Notes under the pieces: model-generated
Seen by the model: the letters and a program-made list of their open reading frames with translations, nothing else
The model's database searches: none
Told to the model about the DNA's origin: nothing
Made by a program: the position numbers and the translations under genes
Shown here: one piece after another, positions 1-8,422 of the stretch
How positions within the stretch are numbered: position 1 is the stretch's first letter
Layout of the letters: every line of letters begins with the position of its first letter
DNA from: Solihabitans fulvus
GTDB lineage: Bacteria; Actinomycetota; Actinomycetes; Mycobacteriales; Pseudonocardiaceae
Direction of reading: 5' to 3'
Length of the DNA: 64,000 nt
NCBI RefSeq assembly: GCF_008386585.1
Contig: NZ_VUOB01000002.1
Location: forward strand, 62,001 to 126,000

Positions 1-2
1 CC

Positions 3-299
3 TACGCCGGCACCGCGCAGCGGATCGCGCTCGTCGCGGTCGGTCTCGCGGTGCTGGCCCGCCTCGGCCTGTGGCTGGCGCTGCGCGGCGACCGCGTCGT
101 CGTCTTCGGCAGCGTGCTGGCGATCGCCGTCGCGGCCGTCGTGTGCCTGCTGTACGCGAATCGGGTGGTGCGCGGGCGGAAGTCGCCGTACTGGGCGCGG
201 CTGATGGACATCGCGGAGTTTCTCTCGCTCATCGCGCTGCTGCCGATCGTCGGCGTGGTGGTCGGCATCTACGACGCGGTTCGCGGCGCGGTCGGCTGA
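3..299 (+). CDS. eccD: EccD C-terminal fragment, type VII secretion channel protein
   Basis: Reading frame open from the window edge (first full codon at 3) to a TGA at 297-299, so only the last ~98 residues of the gene are present. The fragment holds about three hydrophobic helices and ends with the layout typical of EccD: a charged loop with RGRKSPYWARLMDIAEF, then a last membrane helix and a short IYDAVRGAVG tail. EccD is the multi-spanning channel subunit of ESX (type VII) secretion systems. The call is supported by the convergent eccE and the eccB that follow. N-terminal ubiquitin-like domain and most helices lie outside the window. Confidence 0.8.
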   Translation, partial: YAGTAQRIALVAVGLAVLARLGLWLALRGDRVVVFGSVLAIAVAAVVCLLYANRVVRGRKSPYWARLMDIAEFLSLIALLPIVGVVVGIYDAVRGAVG

Positions 300-316
300 G
301 CGACGTCGTTACGCGA

Positions 317-355
317 CCTGCCGCGTCCACAGTGGACAACTGTGAGCGCGGCAGG
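317..355. terminator. Hairpin between convergent eccD and eccE
   Basis: Outer arms CCTGCCGCG (317-325) and CGCGGCAGG (347-355) pair perfectly, and inner arms CACAGT (328-333) and ACTGTG (339-344) extend the stem across a small bulge. It sits in the 82-bp gap between convergent eccD and eccE, the expected place for a shared terminator. No long T-run follows, as is usual in actinobacteria. Confidence 0.55.
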
Positions 356-381
356 CGTTTGCGGCTAGGCCGTGTCTCGCC

Positions 382-1569
382 CTAGTCGTTGAGCGCGAGG
401 GGAAGCGTGGCGCGCGCGTGGTGCGCATGCCGGCCGTTGAGCGTGAACAGCTTGACGCCGAGGCCGTGCGCGACATGGTCTGGCCGAAGTACCGGCTCGT
501 GCTGCTGCTTCGCGGCGGCGGGAAGTCCGATCCGCACGGTGGTCGCGCCGCGCACCTCCCCGCGCGGCGTGCGGCTCAGCGCGTAGGACGTGCAGGTGAA
601 CGCGGCCTGCGGCGCGTGCCGACCGAGCACGGTCAGTGCGTCGCGTTCTTTCCTTGGCACGAAACAGGTCTGCCGCACGCGGCCGGCCCGCCAGTCGCGC
701 CAGGTCTCGGTCACCACGATCGCGCTGTGCCCGGTGAGCCCGGCCGGGTCGGCGCCGAGCGCGACCAGCAGGTCCTGGCGGAGTTGCTGCTCGTCGAGCA
801 CCGCGCTCGGCTGGCCGGCGGCGGCGAGCTGGTTGACCAGGCCGAACGCGGCGCTCGCGATGGTGCGTGCCGCCCCGCGCTCCGCGCCGCCCCTGGCCAG
901 CGCGGCCCTCGGCGCGGCCGAGGGCAGGTAACGCAGTGCGAGCCAACAGATCCGGACGTTCTCGGGGGGCGCGCCGCGGTGTGCCGGCGGGCCGGTCACC
1001 GACCAGGTGACGAGTTCCGCGCCGGACAGTCGGATGTCCACCCGGTCGAAGGTGGTGCGCAGCGCGGAGACGAGCGCCTCGCTGTCCATTCGCCCGGTGG
1101 GGGCGAGCCGCACCACGGCGCTCCAGCCATCGTCCACCCTGGCCAGTCCGATCCGGTTGCCCGCGCGGTCGACGTGCCGGCTGATCCGCAGCCCCGGCAA
1201 CACCGCCTCGAGCGGGTCGCGCGGCGCGCCGGCCGAGGTCACGCGGCGATGCCGACGTCGGTGGTGGACCTGCACATCGCACCACTGGTACCAGCACAGC
1301 CCGTCGAACCGGACGGAGGTGAACAGCACGGCGACCGCGCCGAGCGCGATCGCGACGATGCCGGCCGCGCCGAGCGGAAACACGGTCGCCAACACCGCGA
1401 GGCCCGCGAGTTCCCACACCGCGACCTGCGCCGCCCGCACCGGTGTTATCCCGGCCTTCCAAGGCATTCCCGCCGGCCGCGCACCGCGGCGCCTGCTCTT
1501 GCCCGGCGGGGTCGAGGCGCCCTTGGCCCAGTCACCGGCCGTGCTCGCTATCGAAGGTGCGGAGTTCAT
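382..1569 (-). CDS. eccE: Type VII secretion protein EccE
   Basis: 395-residue membrane protein; the ATG at 1569 is preferred over an upstream in-frame start at 1650 because the extra residues look non-coding. After a basic N-terminus there are two adjacent hydrophobic segments (about residues 43-85), followed by a Trp-rich junction (DGLCWYQWCDVQ) and a long soluble C-terminal domain. This is the EccE pattern: two membrane helices near the start, then a cytosolic domain at the periphery of the ESX membrane complex. Located between eccD (convergent) and eccB (divergent), which strengthens the assignment of this divergent family. Confidence 0.8.
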   Translation of the reverse strand: MNSAPSIASTAGDWAKGASTPPGKSRRRGARPAGMPWKAGITPVRAAQVAVWELAGLAVLATVFPLGAAGIVAIALGAVAVLFTSVRFDGLCWYQWCDVQVHHRRRHRRVTSAGAPRDPLEAVLPGLRISRHVDRAGNRIGLARVDDGWSAVVRLAPTGRMDSEALVSALRTTFDRVDIRLSGAELVTWSVTGPPAHRGAPPENVRICWLALRYLPSAAPRAALARGGAERGAARTIASAAFGLVNQLAAAGQPSAVLDEQQLRQDLLVALGADPAGLTGHSAIVVTETWRDWRAGRVRQTCFVPRKERDALTVLGRHAPQAAFTCTSYALSRTPRGEVRGATTVRIGLPAAAKQQHEPVLRPDHVAHGLGVKLFTLNGRHAHHARATLPLALND

Positions 1570-1833
1570 GGCGGAACCATCCTGCCGGTAGTGGAGATCG
1601 ACCGCGCGCACACTGCCCGCACAGGCACAGTTTGTTGCACACCAAGGCAAAGGTATCGCTCAGCCAAACGTTACCTGGACATACCGCCGACGGGCCATCG
1701 CAAACAGGGCGATGTGGCTATGCTCGGTTGGCCGCGCACGGCGCCGGCCGGTGATGGCCGAATGACCTCGCGCCGTGCCGGTTGACAGGTGGCTCGACGA
1801 GGGTCACGACGGCCGAAATCGCGGGGGCCATTG

Positions 1834-3015
1834 GTGTGGACGCAGCGTGACCAGATTCAGGCGTACCAGTTCCTGCGCCGCAGACTGGTGTCCTCGCTGG
1901 TGGCCGCCGACGCGAACCACCCGATCTCGCCGAGCCGTCGGCTGGTGCTCGGCACCATCCTCGGGCTGGCCGCCGCGCTGTTGGTGACGGCCGGGTTCGG
2001 GGTCGTCGGCGCGCTCAACCCGTCCGGCGCGGCGGACTGGCGGCAGGGCGGCCAGGTCATCGTCGAGGCGGAGACGGGCGGCAGGTACATCCTCGGCCAG
2101 GACGGGCTGCTGCACCCGGTGTTGAACTACGCGTCGGCGCGGCTGCTCGCCGGCGGCAACGGCGACAAGACCGTCACCGTGCCGGCGAAGGCGCTCGCCT
2201 CGGCGTCGCGGGGCCTGACTGTCGGCATCTCCGGCGCGCCCGACTCGCTGCCCGCCGCGGACCGCCTCGCGGTGGCCTCGGTGATGATGTGCTCGCGCGC
2301 CCTGCCCAACGTGCCGGAGGCGACCGAGCGCGTGACCACGGCGATCGTCGGCGGCACGGACTCGGCGCACAAGCTCGGCGACGGCCAGGCACTGCTGGTG
2401 CAGCAGCTGTCCGGCCAGCGCTACCTGATCACCGGCGGCCACCGCCTCGCGCTGACCGATCCCGCGGTGGCCGCGGCGCTCGGCTACGGCGACGCGCCCG
2501 CCGTGACCGTGGCGCGCGCGTGGCTCAACGCGGTGCCGGCCGGCAAGGACCTCAGGGCGGCGCCGGCCGGTCGCGCACCGACGCTCGTGCCGCCACCGGC
2601 GGCGACGGACGCGGTGTGCGTGGCCGGCGACGGCCAGACCAACGCGGAGATCCTGCTGTCCGACCGGGTTCCGCTGCCGTCGGGCGCGAAGGCGATGACG
2701 GTGAAGGACCCGCTGAACAAGGAGTCGGCCGGCGCCGATCCGTTGATGGCGAACGAGGTCTACGTGCCGCCGGGGTCCGGCGCCCTCGTGTCGGACCAGC
2801 CGGCCCCGAACGCGCCCGGCGGCACCAGCTACCTGATCACGGACTCCGGCATGAAGTTCCCGGTGTCCGGTCAGGACGCGGTGCGGGCGCTCGGCTACGG
2901 CGGGGTGAAGCCGCAGGGCGTCGCCACGGGTCTACTTGCGCTGTTGCCGACCGGGCCCGCGCTCGACCCCACGGCGGCGCAGCGTCCGGTCGGGACGAAG
3001 ACCGCCAATGGTTGA
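1834..3015 (+). CDS. eccB: Type VII secretion protein EccB
   Basis: 393 residues from a GTG at 1834 (a TTG at 1831 is also possible; a G-rich Shine-Dalgarno-like stretch lies at 1823-1827). The start WTQRDQIQAYQFLRRRLVSS is the hallmark N-terminus of EccB, followed by one membrane helix (about residues 38-62) and a large extracytoplasmic domain with repeated units resembling the EccB R-repeats (YILGQDG..., YLITGGHRLAL..., YLITDSGMKFPV). EccB is a membrane component of the ESX secretion complex with its main domain outside the membrane. A response regulator gene follows after 50 bp on the same strand. Confidence 0.9.
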   Translation: MWTQRDQIQAYQFLRRRLVSSLVAADANHPISPSRRLVLGTILGLAAALLVTAGFGVVGALNPSGAADWRQGGQVIVEAETGGRYILGQDGLLHPVLNYASARLLAGGNGDKTVTVPAKALASASRGLTVGISGAPDSLPAADRLAVASVMMCSRALPNVPEATERVTTAIVGGTDSAHKLGDGQALLVQQLSGQRYLITGGHRLALTDPAVAAALGYGDAPAVTVARAWLNAVPAGKDLRAAPAGRAPTLVPPPAATDAVCVAGDGQTNAEILLSDRVPLPSGAKAMTVKDPLNKESAGADPLMANEVYVPPGSGALVSDQPAPNAPGGTSYLITDSGMKFPVSGQDAVRALGYGGVKPQGVATGLLALLPTGPALDPTAAQRPVGTKTANG

Positions 3016-3065
3016 CCATCGCCGTTGGCCGGCCGGGACGAGTCGGACAGCGAAGGACAGGCAGC

Positions 3066-3761
3066 GTGACTGACACCGAGGTCGGGTCCGCGCAGGCGGA
3101 GGACGAGTCGACGGGCCGCATCCGCGTCGCCGTGGTCGAGGATCACCCGCTCTACCGGGCGGCGGTCGCGCGGGTGCTCGACCACGCGGCCGACATCGAA
3201 CTCGGCGTGGTGGCCGACTCGGTCGCCCGCTTCGCCGCAGGCCGGCAGCCGCAGGGCAGCGTCGTGGTGCTCGACCTCAAGCTGCGCGGGCTCCAGGACG
3301 CCGCCGCCGTGATGGAGGTGGTTCGGTTGGGGCACAAGGTTCTCGTCGTGTCCGCGCACGCCGGCCAGGCCGAGGTGCTCGGCGCGATCTCCGCGGGCGC
3401 GCGCGGCTACCTGTCCAAGGAGGCCGACGGCGACGAGATCCTCAGGGCGATCAGGGAGATCGCGGCCGGCAACAGCTACGTGTCGCCGATCCTTGCCGCG
3501 TTCGTGCTCAAGGCGTCCCGGGAGCGGCAGGCCGGTCCGAAGATCCCGCTGTCCCGACAGGAACGCCAGGTGCTGTCGCTGGTGGCCGCAGGGGAGCGGG
3601 ACCAGGACATCGCCGAGATCATGAAGATCAGCGTGCGCACGGTCCGCTCCTACCTCGACCGCATCAGGGACAAGACCGGTCGGCGGCGGCGGCCGGAGCT
3701 GACCAGGTTCGCGATCGAGGAGGGCATCGTGGGCGAGGCGGGCGAGCTGCCGGAGGACTGA
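3066..3761 (+). CDS. NarL/FixJ-family response regulator
   Basis: 231 residues from a GTG at 3066. Receiver domain (about residues 20-130) with the acidic pair in VVEDHPLYR, the phospho-acceptor Asp in VVLDLKLRG, the conserved Ser in VVSAHAG and the Lys in GYLSKEAD. LuxR-type HTH at about 160-220 (LSRQERQVLSLVAAGERDQDI...). Should dimerise and bind DNA when phosphorylated. No histidine kinase gene is next to it; it sits 50 bp after eccB on the same strand, so it may be co-transcribed with the secretion genes. Confidence 0.88.
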   Translation: MTDTEVGSAQAEDESTGRIRVAVVEDHPLYRAAVARVLDHAADIELGVVADSVARFAAGRQPQGSVVVLDLKLRGLQDAAAVMEVVRLGHKVLVVSAHAGQAEVLGAISAGARGYLSKEADGDEILRAIREIAAGNSYVSPILAAFVLKASRERQAGPKIPLSRQERQVLSLVAAGERDQDIAEIMKISVRTVRSYLDRIRDKTGRRRRPELTRFAIEEGIVGEAGELPED

Positions 3762-3859
3762 CCCGCCGGGGAACAGACGCGCGGGGAGCCGCCGGGGAGC
3801 GATTGGGGAGCGGCGCTGGGCAGGGTGGGCGCAACGAACCACCACCCTGAGGAGGGAAC

Positions 3860-4363
3860 ATGCGCAAGCAGCACTACGCGCTGGCCGGTCTGGTCCTGGC
3901 GGCCGGCATGATCGTCCCCGGCGTCGCGTCGGCGAGCGCGCCCGACACCGCGTCTGCCGAAACCGCGTCGGTCGACGCGAACGGCAAGCACCAGACCCGC
4001 TGCGAGCGGGAGTTCGACGCGGCCGTGCACGAGGACAACGACGCGTACAACGCCAGGGACGTGGACCGCTACACCGCGATCCTCAACCCGAGGATGATCT
4101 TCTTCTTCGACGGCAAGACCAACTACGGTCGCGACGCGATCATGGACCAGGCGCGCAAGGACTTCGCCGTGCCCGGCTGGACCTGGACGTACTCCATCAA
4201 GTCCGAGATCGTCTACGGGTGCACCTCGGGTATCGCCGTGATGGAGGCGCACAGCATCTTCCCGGCCAGGGGCACCGACCACCTCTTCACCTTCACCATG
4301 AGCCTGGTGCGCGAGCACGGCAAGTGGACGGTCGCGGCGGACACCGTGCACCTCTCGTCCTGA
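3860..4363 (+). CDS. Secreted NTF2/SnoaL-like protein
   Basis: 167 residues; start supported by a strong GAGGAGGG ribosome-binding site at 3849-3856. A signal peptide (about residues 1-27, ending ASA) precedes a single alpha+beta domain typical of the SnoaL/DUF4440 fold: a helix with DAAVHEDNDAYNARDVDRYTA, the MIFFFDG strand, GRDAIMDQ, and the final strands FTMSLVREHGKWTVAADT. Two Cys could form a disulphide outside the cell. Function unknown; such domains bind small hydrophobic ligands or act as isomerases. Converges with the AfsR-like gene, only 4 bp apart. Confidence 0.7.
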   Translation: MRKQHYALAGLVLAAGMIVPGVASASAPDTASAETASVDANGKHQTRCEREFDAAVHEDNDAYNARDVDRYTAILNPRMIFFFDGKTNYGRDAIMDQARKDFAVPGWTWTYSIKSEIVYGCTSGIAVMEAHSIFPARGTDHLFTFTMSLVREHGKWTVAADTVHLSS

Positions 4364-4367
4364 TCGG

Positions 4368-7061
4368 TCAGACGCCGATCAGTCCTGGCCGGGCGGCGCT
4401 CGCGGGAGTCGCCGCCCGGCACAGGTCGCAGCTGAGAGCTCCCGGGTTGTCCAGGTGCCGCCGGACCAGGTCGGCGCGGGCGGACCCGAGTTCGGTGAAG
4501 ATGGCCAGGGCCTCGTGCCAGTAGGACGGATCACCGGTGGCGTGCGCGAGCCCGTCCAGCGCGAGCGCCTCCTGCATCCGGAAACGTCCGGCCCGCGCGA
4601 GCTTCATGGCCGTGCGAAAGGGTTCCGCCGCTGGGACGCCGAGCCGTAGGGAGGTCTCGCCGAGGCCGAGCAGGACGCCGCGTTCGGTGGCGGCGCTGCC
4701 GATCCGGCGGGCCAACGCGAGTGCCGTCCTGTGGTGTTCGATGGCCTCTCGGCGACGGCCGAGCCGCCCCTCGGTCAGCCCGAGGTTGTTCCAGCCCATG
4801 GCCGTGATCGCGGGCGTGTCGTGGTCCAGCGCCAGCGCCCTGCGCAGGTAGTCGGCCGCCTCGACGTCCCGGTTCAGCTGGTGGGCCAGCATGCCCTGGT
4901 TGGTCAGCGTGGACGCCTCGAGCCGCCGGTCGCAGACTCCGCTGGCCAGCACCGCGGCGAAGTGGGCGATCCCTTCGGCGGGTTGGTCAGTCCACATCGC
5001 CAGCGCGCCGAGGTTGAACCGGATCAGCGCGGTCCCGAGCGGATCGGCCGCCGCCTTGTGCAGCACCGCCTCGTGCGTGGCGCGCCAGTCCGCGAAGTGC
5101 CCGAGGTGCTCGAAGAACGCCCGCAGCACGCACGCGAGTTGCCAGTCGCTCGCCGTCGCGGTCGCTGTCGTCAGCGTCGACTGTTCCGCGGTGAGCCAGG
5201 CCAGCGCCGCGTCCAGGTCCGCGAACTCCGGCCGGTGCCGGGGCGGATGGGCGACGGTCGGCTCGAACCGGCGCGACTCGCGGCTGATCAGGTCGGTGGC
5301 GGCGGTCGCCGTGACGAGGAAGTAGTCGTGCATCCTCGCCCCTGGCAGGTCGCCCTCCTCCTGCGACAGCTCGTGGGCGTACTCCCGCAACAGGTCGTGG
5401 AACGTGTAGCGGCCGGCGGTCCGGTGCAGCAGCAGGTGCGCGTCGACCAGGTCCTCCAACAGCGCCTCCGCCTGCTGCGGGGTGCTGTCCGCGAGCGCCG
5501 CGGCCGAGTACGCGTCGAAGTCGGCGCCGGGGTGCAGGCCGAGCAGCCGGAACATGCGCTGCTGCGCCGGCGTCACCTGCTCGTAGGACAGGGCGAACGC
5601 CGCGCCGACCCCGCGATCCTCCAGCGCCAGTTGGGCCAGCCGGCCGGTCCCGTCCCTGAGCCGTCGCGCCAGTGACGCGACGGTCCATTGTGGACGATGC
5701 GCCAGCCTGCTTGCCGCGAGCCGGATCGCCAGCGGCAGTCGGCCGCAGAGCGCCACGACCTCCCTGGCCGCCTCGGGCTCGGCGGTCGCGCGCGGCACGC
5801 CGGCGACGTTTCCGAACAGCACCAAGGATTCCTCGGTCGAGAGCACGTCGAGCGAGAGGATCGCGGCACCCTCCAGCGCGGCGAGTCGCCGCCGGCTGGT
5901 GACCAGCGCGAGGCAGTCCGTCGTGCCGGGCAGCAGCGGCCGGACCTGTGCCGCGGTCGCCGCGTTGTCCAGCACCACCAACACCTTCCGGCCGGCCAGC
6001 TCGGCGCGCCATCGGGCCGTCCGCTGGTCGAGTCCGTCCGGGATGGTCTCGGCGGGCACGCCGACCATGCGCAGCAACCGTTCCAGCGCCGTGGCCGGGT
6101 CGACCGGTGCGGCGCCCGGGGTGTGCGCGTGCAGGTCGCAGAAGAGCTGGCCGTCCGGGTAGCGCTCGGCCAGCCGGTGCGCCGCGTGCACCGCGAGCGC
6201 GGTCTTGCCGATGCCGGCCATCCCGTCGATCGCGTTGATCACCACCGCCTCGGTGGCGTGCAGCAGCCGGTCGACGTCGGCGGTCCGGCCGGCGAAGTCG
6301 GGCAGGTCGTAGGGGAGGGTGCACGGCGCTGGCGGGGCGGTCGGGGCGGTCAGCGCGGGCGAGTCGAGCGCGGGGTCGGCGCGCAGCAGCCGTTCGTGCA
6401 GCCGGGCCAGTTCCGGGCCGGGCGGCACGCCGAGCTCGTCGTCCAGCAGCGCCCGGATCTCCGCGTAGACGGCCAGCGCCTCGGCCTGTCGGCCGCACCG
6501 GTAGAGCGCGAGCATCAGCTGGCCGCGCAGCGCCTCCCGCAGCGGGTGCGCCGCGATCAGGACTGGAAGTTCCGCCGCCACCTCGGCGGCCTGCCCGACG
6601 GCCAGCCGGAGTTCGGCGAGCCGCTCGGCGGCCGCGAGCCTGCGCTCGTCGAGGGCGGCCGCGGCCGTGCGCAGCACCCGTCCGTCGATCCCGGCCAATG
6701 CGGGCCCGCGCCACAGGTCGAGCGCGGCGGTCAGGCTCGCAATGGTCGGTGCGGCGGTCAGCGTCGCGAAGGTCTCCGTGTCCAGGGTCGCGTCGGCCAG
6801 GCTGATCCGGTAGCCGGGCCCGTCCGTCTCGATCGTGCCGGGGAGCGCGCGCCGCAGCGTGGCGATCAGCTTGTCCACCTGGTGTTTCGCGGTCGCGGGC
6901 GGCTCGCCGTCCCACAGCGCGCCGATCAGCTCGTCGAGGGACACGATCCGGCCGGCCGCGAGCAGCAGCGCCGCCAGCAGCTTCTCGGGCTGCTGGCCGC
7001 CGATCGGCACGCGCCGCTGGTCGGCGATGACCTGCACCGGCCCCAGGATCCGGAAGTCCAC
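4368..7061 (-). CDS. AfsR/SARP-type regulator with BTAD, NB-ARC and TPR domains
   Basis: 897 residues. N-terminal winged-helix DNA-binding domain (about 1-95, starting MDFRILGPVQV), a bacterial transcriptional activator domain (about 100-245), an NB-ARC-type ATPase with Walker A GMAGIGKTALAVHAA and a Walker-B-like KVLVVLDNA, then TPR-like helical repeats (about 690-860). This order is that of AfsR and large SARPs, which activate secondary-metabolism genes by binding direct repeats near -35. No biosynthetic cluster is next to it, so its target is not evident. Ends 4 bp from the convergent NTF2-like gene. Confidence 0.88.
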   Translation of the reverse strand: MDFRILGPVQVIADQRRVPIGGQQPEKLLAALLLAAGRIVSLDELIGALWDGEPPATAKHQVDKLIATLRRALPGTIETDGPGYRISLADATLDTETFATLTAAPTIASLTAALDLWRGPALAGIDGRVLRTAAAALDERRLAAAERLAELRLAVGQAAEVAAELPVLIAAHPLREALRGQLMLALYRCGRQAEALAVYAEIRALLDDELGVPPGPELARLHERLLRADPALDSPALTAPTAPPAPCTLPYDLPDFAGRTADVDRLLHATEAVVINAIDGMAGIGKTALAVHAAHRLAERYPDGQLFCDLHAHTPGAAPVDPATALERLLRMVGVPAETIPDGLDQRTARWRAELAGRKVLVVLDNAATAAQVRPLLPGTTDCLALVTSRRRLAALEGAAILSLDVLSTEESLVLFGNVAGVPRATAEPEAAREVVALCGRLPLAIRLAASRLAHRPQWTVASLARRLRDGTGRLAQLALEDRGVGAAFALSYEQVTPAQQRMFRLLGLHPGADFDAYSAAALADSTPQQAEALLEDLVDAHLLLHRTAGRYTFHDLLREYAHELSQEEGDLPGARMHDYFLVTATAATDLISRESRRFEPTVAHPPRHRPEFADLDAALAWLTAEQSTLTTATATASDWQLACVLRAFFEHLGHFADWRATHEAVLHKAAADPLGTALIRFNLGALAMWTDQPAEGIAHFAAVLASGVCDRRLEASTLTNQGMLAHQLNRDVEAADYLRRALALDHDTPAITAMGWNNLGLTEGRLGRRREAIEHHRTALALARRIGSAATERGVLLGLGETSLRLGVPAAEPFRTAMKLARAGRFRMQEALALDGLAHATGDPSYWHEALAIFTELGSARADLVRRHLDNPGALSCDLCRAATPASAARPGLIGV

Positions 7062-7160
7062 GGATGAAACCTATGTCGCCGAGGCTGCGGCCGAGCCGAA
7101 TCCCCGGATCGAGTCCGGACCGCCGTGGAATTGTCCGCAGACCGTGATCGTGTCCGGCGA

Positions 7161-7691
7161 TCAGGCTCTGTCGACGTCCAGCGGCATGGCCAGGAACACG
7201 GCTACCTCGCCCGCCGACTCCGTGCCGAGGTAAAGGGTCGTGTCCAACCCGCACAGCGCGAACCCCATCCGCCGGTAGGCGCGGATGGCCGGCACGTTGC
7301 GGTTGCTGGTCTCCAGCCATGCCGTCACCGCGCCCCGCTCACGCCCGTACGCCAGCGCGTCGCGCACCAGGGACCTGGCCAGCCCCCGGCCCCGGTGCGA
7401 CGCGTTGACGTACAGGTCCCAGACCACCAGCCTGCGGTTCCATTCCTGGTACTCGGCCGAGACGAACCCGCACAGCTCGTCGCCGTCGACCGCGACCCTG
7501 GCCAGGTCGCGCACCGGATCGTCCAGGTCGTCCACCTGGTACCGCTTGACGACCGGCGGATCGACCCGCTCCTCGGTCAGGGTGAAGCCGGCTTCGGCGA
7601 CGCCCACCCGGTAGATCGTGTCGGTGCTGAACCCGGTGTCCAGGGCCGCGATCGCGGTGGACTCCTCGGGCAGGCGCGCGTCCCGGATCAT
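7161..7691 (-). CDS. GNAT acetyltransferase, streptothricin-acetyltransferase-like
   Basis: 176 residues from the ATG at 7691 (a GTG two codons upstream, at 7697, is also possible). GNAT fold with acetyl-CoA binding motif A in LYVNASHRGRGLARSLVRDA and motif B around LETSNRNVPAIRAYRRMGF. The latter resembles streptothricin acetyltransferases (SatA/Nat families), which acetylate an amino group of the antibiotic; substrate here is inferred only by resemblance. Lies on the same strand as the flavodoxin-like gene, 34 bp downstream of it. Confidence 0.75.
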   Translation of the reverse strand: MIRDARLPEESTAIAALDTGFSTDTIYRVGVAEAGFTLTEERVDPPVVKRYQVDDLDDPVRDLARVAVDGDELCGFVSAEYQEWNRRLVVWDLYVNASHRGRGLARSLVRDALAYGRERGAVTAWLETSNRNVPAIRAYRRMGFALCGLDTTLYLGTESAGEVAVFLAMPLDVDRA

Positions 7692-7725
7692 GATCACCTG
7701 ACCCAGCCAACCAGAGGTTCCGCCG

Positions 7726-8319
7726 TCAGGCGACCACCAGGGCGCGCCCGGCCAGCAGCTGGGCCGTCACCTCGGCCACCCGGCCGCCGAGGTGCCGGCA
7801 GGTGCGGGTGTCGGAGTCGTGCACGCGGTCCGCAGCCAGGTCGACGTCGGTCTGCGCGCCGGCGCCCACAAAGAACGCCAGCCGGTTCAGGTCCTGCTCG
7901 CTGCTCGTCGAGCTGTTCCAGCCGGGGCCGAGCCCGAGGCTGACCCAGTGCATGTGGTGCTGGGCGGCGAACACCATCATGGACATCAGCGCGTGCAGCT
8001 TGTCGCCGCTCTTGCCGCCGGAGTTGGTGAACCCGGCGGCCACCTTGTCCCGCCAGGCGCCGACGGTCAACCGCTTCGAGGTGGCCTCGGCGAAGGCCTG
8101 GAAACCGGCCGACACGTTGCCGAAGTAGGTCGGGCTGCCGAAGACGATGGCGTCGGCGGCGTCGAGCGTGGCCCAGTGCGATTCGGTGAGGTCGGCGACC
8201 GCGAGGACGGCGACCTCGGCGCCGGTGCCGCGGACACCGTCGGCCACCGCCTCGGCGAGGACGGCCGTGTGTCCGTATCCCGAGTGGACGGCGATGGCGA
8301 CGCGTGCTGGTCGGTGCAT
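7726..8319 (-). CDS. Flavodoxin-like NAD(P)H-dependent oxidoreductase
   Basis: 197 residues from the ATG at 8319, preceded by GGAG at 8328-8331. The N-terminus VAIAVHSGYGHTAVLAEAV is the FMN phosphate loop of flavodoxin-like/WrbA-type proteins, GSPTYFGNVSAGFQAFAEA is the second FMN loop, and GGKSGDK.. follows as in NAD(P)H:quinone oxidoreductases. Likely two-electron reduction of quinones or similar acceptors. Divergent from a LysR regulator 103 bp away, the classical arrangement for LysR control of an oxidoreductase. Confidence 0.82.
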   Translation of the reverse strand: MHRPARVAIAVHSGYGHTAVLAEAVADGVRGTGAEVAVLAVADLTESHWATLDAADAIVFGSPTYFGNVSAGFQAFAEATSKRLTVGAWRDKVAAGFTNSGGKSGDKLHALMSMMVFAAQHHMHWVSLGLGPGWNSSTSSEQDLNRLAFFVGAGAQTDVDLAADRVHDSDTRTCRHLGGRVAEVTAQLLAGRALVVA

Positions 8320-8351
8320 TGGCGGCACTCCTTGTTCGTCGGTGGCAGTTC

Positions 8352-8369
8352 CTTGGTGGCAACGCCAAG
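8352..8369. promoter_or_regulatory. Possible LysR operator
   Basis: Inverted repeat CTTGG-N8-CCAAG between the flavodoxin-like gene and the divergent LysR gene. Position fits a LysR site, but the spacing is not the exact T-N11-A of the family, so this is tentative. Confidence 0.3.
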
Positions 8370-8410
8370 CCTGCTGGGCCCACCGGGATCCGCGCCAATA
8401 CCTGCGTCGA

Positions 8411-8416
8411 TAACCT
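8411..8416 (+). promoter_or_regulatory. -10 element TAACCT of the LysR gene (leaderless-type)
   Basis: TAACCT ends 6 nt before the ATG at 8423 and there is no Shine-Dalgarno sequence, so the transcript probably begins at or next to the start codon. Confidence 0.5.
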
Positions 8417-8422
8417 GACGGC

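Noticed and set aside
4987..7320. 777-codon minus frame overlapping the AfsR-like gene
   Set aside because: Same-strand shadow in another frame; all recognisable domains are in the 897-residue frame.
8352..8369. Firm LysR box
   Set aside because: The inverted repeat has 8-nt spacing and does not give a T-N11-A core, so it is kept only as a low-confidence site.
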